In this document: piece after piece, positions 1 through 6,063 of the stretch
Numbering within the stretch: position 1 is the first letter of the stretch
How the letters are laid out: each line of letters opens with the position of its first letter
Source of the DNA: Shewanella sp.
GTDB lineage: Bacteria; Pseudomonadota; Gammaproteobacteria; Enterobacterales; Shewanellaceae
NCBI GenBank assembly: GCA_004195335.1
Contig: SDWK01000040.1
Location: 1 to 6,102, forward strand
Length of the DNA stretch: 6,102 nt
Direction: 5' to 3'
Position numbers and translations under genes: made by a program
The notes under the pieces: generated by a model
What the model saw: the letters and a program-made list of their open reading frames with translations, nothing else
Database searches by the model: none
What the model was told of the DNA's origin: nothing

Positions 1-11
1 CCGGAGTAATG

Positions 12-48
12 AACCTACAAATTGAGCATGTATCACTTAGGTTTTTTT
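12..48 (+). terminator. Possible terminator of a gene ending at the left edge
   Basis: AACCTA (12-17) can pair with TAGGTT (38-43) across a 20-base loop, and the right arm runs into seven T residues (42-48). Just upstream, TAA and TGA stand in tandem at 7-12, as expected if a + strand gene ends at the window edge. The stem is short and the loop long, so this is only a moderate terminator candidate. The upstream gene itself cannot be identified. Confidence 0.4.
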
Positions 49-80
49 ATTAACTGAGATATGTTTTTTAAATATAATGA

Positions 81-371
81 TTATCTCCTGTTCAAATAAC
101 GCAGCATGCCCCCTTGCTGGCTAATATCTAATACTTCATAGCCATGATTCTTCGCATCACTTGGGATGTTGTTAATCGATTTCGGGAAATTACAGGCCTG
201 TTTTGACTTTTATTGGGCTATAGTTGGTTGCTCTTGTATTGATGACGGCCATCGTCCATGGTAAAAATTCTCGTGACGAGACAAAATGACCAAGTGAGTA
301 TTGGTGAAATTAGAATGAAAATTTCGTGGGTTGGGTAATATGGCTTGAATTGCCGGTACAAAATTGAGATT
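81..371 (-). pseudogene. Possible degraded gene, unidentified
   Basis: Read on the - strand, the frame between the stop at 372-374 and the TAA at 81-83 is open except for one internal TAA at 210-212, giving about 54 codons, a stop, then 42 codons. That is few stops for AT-rich DNA. The distal part reads like a protein tail, ending in residues such as HGYEVLDISQQGGMLRYLNRR shortened here to GYEVLDISQQGGMLRYL. There is no convincing start codon or ribosome binding site, and I do not recognise the family. It may be the 3' remnant of a gene cut down by deletion, or chance. It would be convergent with the gene ending at the left edge and divergent from the AraC-family regulator. Confidence 0.25.
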
Positions 372-435
372 TTAACTGATGAATAACAATCGGCAGTGTG
401 TCTCTGCTATCGATACTTTTGATATTACTCCCCCT

Positions 436-470
436 ATATTGATATCTAATATTGATTGCTAACATCAATA
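436..470. promoter_or_regulatory. Three ATATTGAT-type half-sites, candidate operator
   Basis: ATATTGAT occurs at 436-443 and again at 449-456, 13 bases apart. The second copy forms a perfect inverted repeat with ATCAATA (TATTGAT at 450-456, seven-base spacer, ATCAATA at 464-470). The cluster ends about 30 bases before the preferred regulator start at 501, where an autoregulatory site could lie. Which protein binds it is unknown; AraC-family regulators usually bind direct repeats, which fits two of the three half-sites. I could not assign convincing -35 and -10 boxes. The sequence is AT-rich, so chance is possible. Confidence 0.4.
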
Positions 471-485
471 GCAACGGGCCTTAAT

Positions 486-490
486 CGGTG
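486..490 (+). promoter_or_regulatory. Ribosome binding site choosing the ATG at 501
   Basis: GGTGG lies ten bases before the ATG at 501. The longer in-frame alternative, a TTG at 456, has no purine-rich site before it and sits inside the ATATTGAT repeat cluster. The ATG at 501 is therefore preferred. Confidence 0.5.
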
Positions 491-500
491 GATAAAATGT

Positions 501-1526
501 ATGCAGACAACAGCTAAATACACGACTATCGCTGCCTGGGCATTAGCCGTCGCCAGAGCGTTGAGAGCATCGGGAATTGATTCTGAGAGTGTGTTTGAAG
601 ACGCAGGCTTATCATTATCAAAAATCGAAAATGAGCCGGATTCTCGTATCCCTATAGAAAGTATGACCCAATTTTGGGAAGCGGTTGAAAGTGCTACTCA
701 ATCGCCTGCGTTTGGCCTGACGGTGGGACGCTATGCTTATCCGATGCACTTCAGATCGTTGGGATTGTTGATGATGACGTCCGAAACTTTGGCGGATGCA
801 TTTGAACGTCTTCCCGATTACTACGCCCTGGTGAGTAACTCTGCCAGCATAAAGCTTCAAAGAACGCCGCAGCAGATAGGATTTACCATCACGCCGCTTA
901 ATGGGGTCGAGATCAGTGAGATGGCGATAGATGCATTTTTTGCTACCTTGATGCACCATGGAGAGCTGATGATTGGCCATTCGAATTTTATTCAAGCCGT
1001 GGAGCTTATCCGTGAGTCTCCGGTGGATGAAACGCCTTGGCAAACTTGTTTTAATTGCCCTGTTTCATTCGAAAAACTCGTTAACTGTTTATGGATGGAC
1101 AGAAGCATGCTTGAGAAAGCCACTGTGATGGGAGATCCTGAGTTAGCCGAGAAGAATGAGCTTGCGGTTCGCCAATACCTGGAAAAGATGCAGGTCCTAA
1201 GCTGGCATGAAAAAACCAGTCAAGCGGTACATGCCATGCTGGTTGATGGCGACCCTTGCGTACTTAAAGCCGCGCAAATGTATAACTTGAGTGAACGGAC
1301 CCTGAGTCGATATCTCAATCAAGAAGGCACGAGTTTTCGGACTATATTGCAGGAGAAGCGTAAGGAACTAGCCCATTATTATCTGGTTAATAGTGACGCT
1401 TCAATAACTCAAGTCTCTGATAAGTTAGGTTATACCAGTCTGAGTAATTTCACTCGAGTATTTCATCGCTGGTATGGGATAAGCCCGAGTCAGTATCGCC
1501 AGCAGCCCCACCGACAGAAGGTGTAA
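501..1526 (+). CDS. AraC-family transcriptional regulator, Arabinose_bd type
   Basis: This is a 341-residue DNA-binding regulator, a usual length for the OruR-like branch of the AraC family. Residues of about 10-195 look like the Arabinose_bd sensor domain (PF12625), including the typical stretch RIPIESMTQFWEAVE and, near 85-95, FRSLGLLMMTSETLADAF. The C-terminal 100 residues carry two helix-turn-helix units: one at about 254-276 (AAQMYNLSERTLSRYL) and one at about 302-333, with the family signature LGYTSLSNFTRVFHRWYG followed by SPSQYR. The ligand is unknown; members of this branch sense amino acids, fatty or aromatic compounds, or other small molecules. The alkyl sulfatase gene follows in the same direction after 149 bases, so it is a plausible target, but that is inference. 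Repeats at 436-470 may allow autoregulation. An alternative TTG start at 456 would add 15 residues that do not look family-like. Confidence 0.9.
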   Translation: MQTTAKYTTIAAWALAVARALRASGIDSESVFEDAGLSLSKIENEPDSRIPIESMTQFWEAVESATQSPAFGLTVGRYAYPMHFRSLGLLMMTSETLADAFERLPDYYALVSNSASIKLQRTPQQIGFTITPLNGVEISEMAIDAFFATLMHHGELMIGHSNFIQAVELIRESPVDETPWQTCFNCPVSFEKLVNCLWMDRSMLEKATVMGDPELAEKNELAVRQYLEKMQVLSWHEKTSQAVHAMLVDGDPCVLKAAQMYNLSERTLSRYLNQEGTSFRTILQEKRKELAHYYLVNSDASITQVSDKLGYTSLSNFTRVFHRWYGISPSQYRQQPHRQKV

Positions 1527-1538
1527 TGGCGTTAGCTC

Positions 1539-1560
1539 AGGCTTTTATATCAAGAGCCTT
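1539..1560 (+). terminator. Hairpin after the regulator gene
   Basis: AGGCTTTT (1539-1546) pairs with AAGAGCCT (1552-1559) around a five-base loop, giving eight pairs with one G-U. It starts 13 bases after the stop codon. Only a short, interrupted T stretch follows, so termination would be weak or the hairpin may serve RNA stability. It suggests that the regulator and sulfatase are separate transcription units. Confidence 0.4.
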
Positions 1561-1585
1561 TCAATCATCTTATCTCACTCCCTTA

Positions 1586-1606
1586 CCGCTAGCGCTAAAT
1601 TGGCGG
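1586..1606. promoter_or_regulatory. Nested palindrome upstream of the sulfatase gene
   Basis: CCGC (1586-1589) and GCGG (1603-1606) form an outer inverted repeat, and TAGCGCTA (1590-1597) between them is a perfect eight-base palindrome. It lies 70-90 bases before the sulfatase start, where an operator could sit. It does not match the ATATTGAT half-sites before the regulator gene. No good promoter boxes were found in 1527-1675, so this is a weak candidate. Confidence 0.2.
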
Positions 1607-1675
1607 AAAATGATAACCTTGATGTTGCGGAACTGTAATAGTTTGTAGTCATTGTTATCTACAGAGCCAAGTCAT

Positions 1676-3742
1676 ATGCATAAATTCTATCGTTTAACGG
1701 CTGTTAAGCGTCTTATTCAAGACCCTAATCCCCCCCATAAAAAGCAGGGCCTGTATATCGCCATTATGATGGGGTTGCTGCTCACGGCCTGCCAGCCCGA
1801 TCCTGCTAGTACCGCGGCAGAAGCCAGATCAGAACTTGATGCCGTCGATGCATATGGTTTTACACCAGCAACGGCACATACAAAGAATGCGAATGCGGCC
1901 CTGTTAACTGAGCTTCCTTTCGATAACCAACAAGATTTTGTCGATGCTAACCGTGGTTTTATCGCTAAGCTCCCGGCCTTAAGGGTCAAAACCGGTTTTG
2001 GGAACACCATCTGGGATATGCCCGGCTATGACTTCATCCATGGCGATGCGCCTGTGAGCGTCAATCCAAGTCTGTGGCGACAAGCCAGTCTTAACAATAT
2101 TCACGGGTTATTCGAAGTGACCAAAGGGGTCTACCAGATCCGTGGTTTCGACCTGGCTAACATGACGATCATCGAAGGGAAAACCGGTTGGATAGTGGTC
2201 GATCCGCTGACGACGGCAGAAACGGCGAGCGTTGCCCTCGAGTTTGTGAATAAACAGCTGGGAAAAAGGCCCGTTTCCGCGATCGTGTTTACCCATAGCC
2301 ATATGGATCATTTTGGTGGTGCATTAGGTCTGTCGGCAGAGCCTGATCAGGCCGATCTCAGCGATATGGATATTGTGGCGCCTGCAGGGTTTATGCATGA
2401 GGCAACGAGTGAGAATGTGATGGCGGGAACGGCCATGAGCCGCCGCGCCATGTATATGTATGGTAAGCGCCTGCCACGAAATGAGAGGGGACATATCGAC
2501 TCAGGTTTAGGTAAGGAGCCAGCTTTTGGTACCTTTGGCATTTTGGCGCCGACGATCTCGGTTGAAACTGATGAGACGCACTTAATTGATGGTGTTCAAT
2601 TCGATTTTCAAATTGTGTCAGGCTCAGAAGCCCCGGCCGAATTTACCTTCTATCTGCCCGAGCAACAAGCATATTGTGGCGCAGAACTGGTGTCTAAGAC
2701 CATGCATAATCTCTATACCCTAAGAGGAGCGAAGGTGAGAGATGCTCTGCAGTGGAGCCGCTCGATCGATGAGGCGTTAATGAGTCAAAGAGAGGCTAAG
2801 GTTTATTTTGGCAGCCATCATTGGCCCATATGGGGAGAGGAAGCGATTGGCGATTTCCTAGAGAAACAGCGTGATACCTATCAATATATCCATGATCAAT
2901 CGGTACGTATGCTCAATGGGGGCTTAACCCCCAATGAGATAGCCGAGCAGATCCAGATGCCGCCATCACTGTCGACAACGTTTGCGAGTCGCGGCTACTA
3001 TGGTACCGCCAAGCATAATGCTAAAGCCGTCTACCAAGCTTATTTAGGTTGGTATGATGCTAATCCTGTGAATTTAGACCCTCTGCCCCAGGAAAGTGCC
3101 GCAGTTAAGTATGTCGCGGTTATGGGAGGCGCAGATGCTGTGTTAAAGCACGCAGAAGCGGCGTATTCAGAAGGGAGTTATCGCTGGGCTGCTGAGTTGC
3201 TAAATCACTTAGTGTTTGCAAGTAGCGACAATCGTGCGGCGAAAGCCTTATTGGCGAACACCTATGATCAGCTGGGTTACCAGTCTGAATCGGCCCCCTG
3301 GCGAGATGTATATCTGTCTGCGGCCTATGAGCTGCGCCATGGTAGCCCCGAAAAAGGGATCGATCTGGCGTCGATGAAACAGATCTTACTGCGATCGCCG
3401 GTAGATAACTTCCTGCAATCTATGGCGTCACGGGTAATAGGTCCTGACGCCTTTGGTGAGGAGCTTCTGCTCAATATTCACTTCACCGATCTGGGCGATA
3501 ACTATGTTCTGGAGCTGAAGAATTCGGTCTTACATCATCGAAAAGCACCGAAAACCCCAGCTGCCAACGCGACACTGAATATCAGCCATGAACTCTTTAT
3601 CGATATCATCATAGGTAGTGCCGGCGCTGCGGATATTCTATTTTCAGATGAGCTGAATATTGAGGGGAGTAAGTTAGATTTAGTCAGCTTCTTCAGGCTG
3701 CTCGATAAGCCTAAAGGCGTGTTCAATATCGTGACACCATAA
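1676..3742 (+). CDS. Alkyl sulfatase, SdsA1/BDS1 family, predicted lipoprotein
   Basis: This 688-residue enzyme should hydrolyse sulfate esters of primary or linear alkyl chains (for example dodecyl sulfate) to alcohol and sulfate. The metallo-beta-lactamase fold carries the two-zinc motif THSHMDHFGG, with ligands H207, H209, D211 and H212. Further likely ligands are E318 (GSEAPAE), E337 (CGAEL) and H382 (GSHHWPIWG). The stretch MHNLYTLRGAKVRDALQW at 343-360 is highly typical of the family. A helical dimerisation domain follows (about 470-560), then a C-terminal SCP2-like domain (about 565-688) thought to bind the alkyl chain. The N-terminus has basic residues, a hydrophobic segment and a lipobox LTAC with C39, so the enzyme is probably a lipid-anchored periplasmic or outer-membrane protein. 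The 30-odd residues before the hydrophobic core are long for a lipoprotein signal. The start is uncertain: the ATG at 1676 has a weak AGAG site, and a TTG at 1652 is less likely. Confidence 0.93.
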   Translation: MHKFYRLTAVKRLIQDPNPPHKKQGLYIAIMMGLLLTACQPDPASTAAEARSELDAVDAYGFTPATAHTKNANAALLTELPFDNQQDFVDANRGFIAKLPALRVKTGFGNTIWDMPGYDFIHGDAPVSVNPSLWRQASLNNIHGLFEVTKGVYQIRGFDLANMTIIEGKTGWIVVDPLTTAETASVALEFVNKQLGKRPVSAIVFTHSHMDHFGGALGLSAEPDQADLSDMDIVAPAGFMHEATSENVMAGTAMSRRAMYMYGKRLPRNERGHIDSGLGKEPAFGTFGILAPTISVETDETHLIDGVQFDFQIVSGSEAPAEFTFYLPEQQAYCGAELVSKTMHNLYTLRGAKVRDALQWSRSIDEALMSQREAKVYFGSHHWPIWGEEAIGDFLEKQRDTYQYIHDQSVRMLNGGLTPNEIAEQIQMPPSLSTTFASRGYYGTAKHNAKAVYQAYLGWYDANPVNLDPLPQESAAVKYVAVMGGADAVLKHAEAAYSEGSYRWAAELLNHLVFASSDNRAAKALLANTYDQLGYQSESAPWRDVYLSAAYELRHGSPEKGIDLASMKQILLRSPVDNFLQSMASRVIGPDAFGEELLLNIHFTDLGDNYVLELKNSVLHHRKAPKTPAANATLNISHELFIDIIIGSAGAADILFSDELNIEGSKLDLVSFFRLLDKPKGVFNIVTP

Positions 3743-3750
3743 CAGTGATG

Positions 3751-3764
3751 CCTTCGAATGAAGG
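3751..3764 (+). terminator. Short hairpin after the sulfatase gene
   Basis: CCTTC (3751-3755) pairs with GAAGG (3760-3764) across a GAAT loop, eight bases after the sulfatase stop. No uninterrupted T run follows (TTGATTACATTT), so it is a weak intrinsic terminator candidate. Confidence 0.3.
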
Positions 3765-3818
3765 TTGATTACATTTGCTGATTTAGCGTCTGGTGAGTGG
3801 GTATTGGGTTGGTTTGTT

Positions 3819-3833
3819 GAAGGTCGAACCTTC
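3819..3833. repeat. Perfect inverted repeat
   Basis: GAAGGT (3819-3824) and ACCTTC (3828-3833) form a perfect six-pair stem around CGA. CTTGTAACC follows rather than a T run, so it does not look like an intrinsic terminator. It is the first of the series of inverted repeats in this gene-free block. Confidence 0.5.
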
Positions 3834-3895
3834 CTTGTAACCTATCGCTTGCTGCGTGCTTATGTGTAGATACTTCTGTGGCACGGTGAGTGAAG

Positions 3896-3927
3896 CGAAG
3901 CTTCGTGCTACGAACGAGAAGCACGGA
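3896..3927. repeat. Overlapping inverted repeats
   Basis: CGAAGCTTCG (3896-3905) is a perfect ten-base palindrome. CGTGCT (3904-3909) pairs with AGCACG (3920-3925), extendable by a G-U and a T-A pair. TTCGT (3902-3906) can instead pair with ACGAA (3910-3914). These pairings compete with each other, so either switching structures or a compact binding site is possible; which one forms cannot be told by eye. Confidence 0.5.
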
Positions 3928-3993
3928 TGCTGAACTGGCTGTTAGATATGGATATAGTTGCAAGTACATCTGACCGTCATGGATGGTGGGAAT

Positions 3994-4021
3994 GCCGTAA
4001 AATGTAGGGAACATTTTCGGC
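3994..4021. repeat. Strong imperfect hairpin, 11 pairs
   Basis: GCCGTAAAATGT (3994-4005) pairs with ACATTTTCGGC (4011-4021) around the loop AGGGA, with one bulged T at 3998. This is the longest stem in the block. The arms are mixed in composition and no T run follows, so it is more likely part of a folded RNA or a mobile-element structure than a terminator. Confidence 0.6.
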
Positions 4022-4081
4022 CCGGTGGGCTCTACGACAGCAAACAACCTCCATGTTTAAATGCCCGTTCGATATCCTTAT

Positions 4082-4112
4082 CTCTCGCTCGGAGAGTTTC
4101 ACTATGTGAAAC
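4082..4112. repeat. Two adjoining hairpins
   Basis: CTCTC (4082-4086) pairs with GAGAG (4092-4096), and GTTTCAC (4096-4102) pairs perfectly with GTGAAAC (4106-4112) around TAT. The two stems touch at base 4096. They continue the run of structured sequence upstream of the fagA-like gene. Confidence 0.5.
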
Positions 4113-4195
4113 CTCGCCATGCCACCAACGTCCACAGCCGCATCTACACTGGGTGGTTTACAAGAAAGGTTTCTCTTCGATTGGGGTTAGTCACT

Positions 4196-4524
4196 ATGCT
4201 TTGTAACTCGTTTTATCCCAAAGTTCATCATGGTGAAGAGGTCTATAATCCCAGTCTGATGCTGGTCAGGTTTTCTATGGCGGAGGCGATGATGGGTCAA
4301 TGTAAGCGAGAAGCTGGGCTCTTTATGTGGCGGAGTTCAGGTTGTTGCTCGATACTTTATCTGATGACATGTTGGAGGGACTCTGGCGTTTATGGTTATT
4401 AGATAACATCTATAAGCCCCTGAGAGCACTCTCTAGGTTGGTAGAAACCGATGTACAGAAGCTGTATCTCGAACCGTTTTCTTATGAACGTAGAGTGATG
4501 AGCCAATTTTTAAATCAGGTTTAG
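4196..4524 (+). pseudogene. Frameshifted FagA-like small gene upstream of fumC
   Basis: A continuous small protein of about 109 residues appears if one base is restored between about 4306 and 4327. The 5' part is read from ATG 4196 (a GGGG site lies nine bases before it) and includes EEVYNPSLMLVRFSMAEAMM. The 3' part is in the frame open from 4306 to the TAG at 4522-4524 and includes VAEFRLLLDTLSDDMLEG, LWLLDNIYKPLRALSRLVE and a short tail. The pattern FRLLLDT-x-WR-x-LD-x-Y-x-PL agrees with my recollection of FagA, the roughly 110-residue Fur-associated protein encoded just before fumC in Pseudomonas. The 35-base gap to fumC fits such an operon. The identification comes from memory of the family plus context. 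The change could be a true mutation or a sequencing error. The 5' end is uncertain, since the neighbouring hairpin-rich block may have replaced the original start region. Confidence 0.45.
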
Positions 4525-4547
4525 CCCATTGATCCAATATTGAATAT

Positions 4548-4551
4548 AGGA
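4548..4551 (+). promoter_or_regulatory. Ribosome binding site choosing the fumC ATG at 4560
   Basis: AGGA lies eight bases before the ATG at 4560. The earlier in-frame ATG at 4551 overlaps this site and has no site of its own at a workable distance, so 4560 is the likely start. Confidence 0.6.
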
Positions 4552-4559
4552 TGAAGATA

Positions 4560-5936
4560 ATGACAACTCGTAGTGAAAGAGACAGCATGGGAGAGCTTCA
4601 GGTTCCAGCTTCAGCGCTCTATGGCGCCCAAACACAGCGCGCGGTGAATAACTTTCCGATCAGTGGCAGGACTATGCCTAAGGCATTTATTCGAGCCTTA
4701 CTCATCGCTAAATCGGCTGCGGCTCAAGCAAATGCCAAATTAGCCCTGTTACCACAAGATATGGCCGATGCTATCTCTGATGCGGTGAGTCAGCTGCTTA
4801 ACGAGCAGAATATGATGCAACATTTCCCTGTCGATGTGTTTCAAACTGGCTCGGGTACTAGCTCGAACATGAATGCTAACGAAGTATTAGCCACTTTAGC
4901 GTCTAAAATTGCGAGCCAAGCAATAGATGCCAATGACCATGTAAATTATGGTCAAAGCAGCAATGATATTATTCCATCCTGTATTCATATCAGCGCAGCG
5001 ATGGAGCTGAATGGGCATCTTTTACCGGCGCTGAAGCATCTGCTGAAAGTGATTAAACATAAAGCCCATGAGGTCGATCATCATGTTAAGACGGGCCGCA
5101 CTCATCTGATGGATGCGATGCCGGTGCGTATGAGCCAGAGTCTGTTGAGTTGGGCTAGCCAGATAGAGCAAAATATCGAACTGATTGATGGAATTAGACC
5201 TAAGTTACACAGCCTCGCTCAGGGAGGGACTGCGGTGGGGACGGGCATTAATGCCCATGAGGATTTCGCGGCCGAGTTTAATCGCCTGCTCAGTGAGGCA
5301 ACGGGTCTTACATTTACGCCTGCACGCAATTTTTTCAGTCATATAGGCACTCAAGATATTGCCGTTTCATTATCGGGACAGCTGAAAGCCACGGCCGTCT
5401 CTATGATGAAGATAGCTAATGATCTACGCTGGATGAATTCCGGGCCTTTAGCTGGCTTGGGTGAGATTGAGTTGCAAGCCCTGCAGCCGGGTTCATCAAT
5501 CATGCCGGGTAAAGTGAATCCAGTGATCCCGGAAGCTACCACTATGGTTGCTGCGCAAGTCATTGGTAATGATAGCGCCATCACTATTGCTGGTCAGGCG
5601 GGTAACTTTGAATTAAATGTCATGCTGCCTCTGATCGCCGATAACTTGCTATCTAGCATCAATTTACTCGCCAATGTTAGCTATCTACTGGCAGACAAAG
5701 CTATAGCCACCTTTACCGTCAATGAGGAACAGTTGCAGAAAGCATTGGCGCGAAATCCCATCTTAGTGACCGCCTTGAATCCCATTATTGGCTACGCCAA
5801 AGCCGCTGAAATTGCTAAGAAAGCCTATAAAGAGGGTCGAGCGGTATTGGATGTCGCCGAGGAGGAAACGGATATTTCACGTGAAGAACTTGAGAAGCTG
5901 TTAGACCCAGCCAAACTGACTTTGGGTGGTTTGTAA
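4560..5936 (+). CDS. fumC: Class II fumarate hydratase (FumC)
   Basis: This cytosolic 458-residue enzyme interconverts fumarate and L-malate in the TCA cycle without an iron-sulfur cluster, normally as a homotetramer. Signatures of the fumarase/aspartase superfamily are intact: SGTSSNMNANE at 98-108, QSSND at 132-136, GRTHLMDAMP at 179-188 with the conserved H182, and the mobile loop GSSIMPGKVNP at 311-321 with catalytic S313. The G in MPGKVNP favours fumarase over aspartase, which usually has MPAKVNP. Length is close to E. coli FumC. The variant LMDAMPVRMSQ and the N-terminus TRSERDSMGELQVPAS resemble Pseudomonas FumC1 more than E. coli FumC. This isoform is iron-independent and often induced when iron is scarce or superoxide is present; that is known of the family, not shown here. 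The broken fagA-like gene precedes it by 35 bases, probably once the same transcript. No Fur box was recognised in the 350 bases upstream of that gene. Confidence 0.97.
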   Translation: MTTRSERDSMGELQVPASALYGAQTQRAVNNFPISGRTMPKAFIRALLIAKSAAAQANAKLALLPQDMADAISDAVSQLLNEQNMMQHFPVDVFQTGSGTSSNMNANEVLATLASKIASQAIDANDHVNYGQSSNDIIPSCIHISAAMELNGHLLPALKHLLKVIKHKAHEVDHHVKTGRTHLMDAMPVRMSQSLLSWASQIEQNIELIDGIRPKLHSLAQGGTAVGTGINAHEDFAAEFNRLLSEATGLTFTPARNFFSHIGTQDIAVSLSGQLKATAVSMMKIANDLRWMNSGPLAGLGEIELQALQPGSSIMPGKVNPVIPEATTMVAAQVIGNDSAITIAGQAGNFELNVMLPLIADNLLSSINLLANVSYLLADKAIATFTVNEEQLQKALARNPILVTALNPIIGYAKAAEIAKKAYKEGRAVLDVAEEETDISREELEKLLDPAKLTLGGL

Positions 5937-5945
5937 AGTGCTAGC

Positions 5946-5971
5946 CTAAGCTGTTTAGAGTCTAAGCTTAG
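5946..5971 (+). terminator. Hairpin just after fumC
   Basis: CTAAGC (5946-5951) pairs with GCTTAG (5966-5971) across a 14-base loop, nine bases after the fumC stop. No T run follows, so it is more likely to protect the 3' end or act with the next hairpin than to terminate alone. Confidence 0.25.
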
Positions 5972-5993
5972 CTTCACTTCACTGAGTTTAATC

Positions 5994-6014
5994 AATGGTT
6001 AAAGCGACCATTTT
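5994..6014 (+). terminator. Candidate intrinsic terminator of fumC
   Basis: AATGGT (5994-5999) pairs with ACCATT (6007-6012) across a seven-base loop, and the right arm runs into TTTT (6011-6014). The stem is short and AT-containing, but it is the best intrinsic terminator candidate downstream of fumC. Confidence 0.4.
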
Positions 6015-6035
6015 CAGTGGGTGGTTGCCATCACA

Positions 6036-6063
6036 TCGGAAGGGAAAGTTATTTCCCGTCCGA
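6036..6063. repeat. Strong hairpin near the right edge
   Basis: TCGGA-A-GGGAAA (6036-6047) pairs with TTTCCC-G-TCCGA (6052-6063) around GTTA, giving eleven pairs with one A-G mismatch. No T run follows. It may be a second terminator, a 5' leader structure of a gene beyond the window, or part of a small RNA; the sequence available does not decide. Confidence 0.5.

Larger units (their letters stand above)
3765..4195. other. Gene-free, hairpin-rich block, possible dispersed element
   Basis: No credible protein gene is seen here. Open frames of 80-115 codons exist on both strands, but they lack ribosome binding sites, recognisable domains and family-like composition. The block instead contains at least five inverted repeats within 300 bases (3819-3833, 3896-3927, 3994-4021, 4082-4096, 4096-4112). 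Together with its position between two ordinary genes, this suggests a structured dispersed repeat, such as a non-autonomous mobile element, or a structured RNA. I could not find matching terminal inverted repeats or a target-site duplication, so the ends are set only by the flanking features. If it is an insertion, it may have separated the downstream fagA-like/fumC genes from their original promoter. Confidence 0.35.

Noticed and set aside
71..87. ATAATGATTATCT, partly like a Fur box
   Set aside because: It lies at the end of the possible - strand relic, far from any plausible iron-regulated promoter, and matches only part of the 19-base consensus.
1717..3726. Several - strand open frames inside the sulfatase gene, and similar ones inside the regulator and fumC genes
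   Set aside because: They are antisense to well-supported genes with intact family motifs and show no domains of their own.
3940..3947. GTTAGAT, a match to an integron attC right core site
   Set aside because: No matching RYYYAAC inverse core at the proper distance upstream, no cassette-like gene and no integrase; a seven-base match alone is expected by chance.
3769..4047. Open frame of 92 codons on the - strand and overlapping + strand frames at 3958-4206 and 4061-4402
   Set aside because: No ribosome binding site, no recognisable domain, and several frames are open over the same DNA. They lie in a hairpin-rich block and look like chance frames. The only part kept is the end of the 4061-4402 frame from 4196 on, used in the fagA-like pseudogene.
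4304..4327. Programmed -1 ribosomal frameshift in the fagA-like gene
   Set aside because: The frame change has the right direction, but no X XXY YYZ slippery heptamer is present in the overlap; mutation or sequencing error is simpler.
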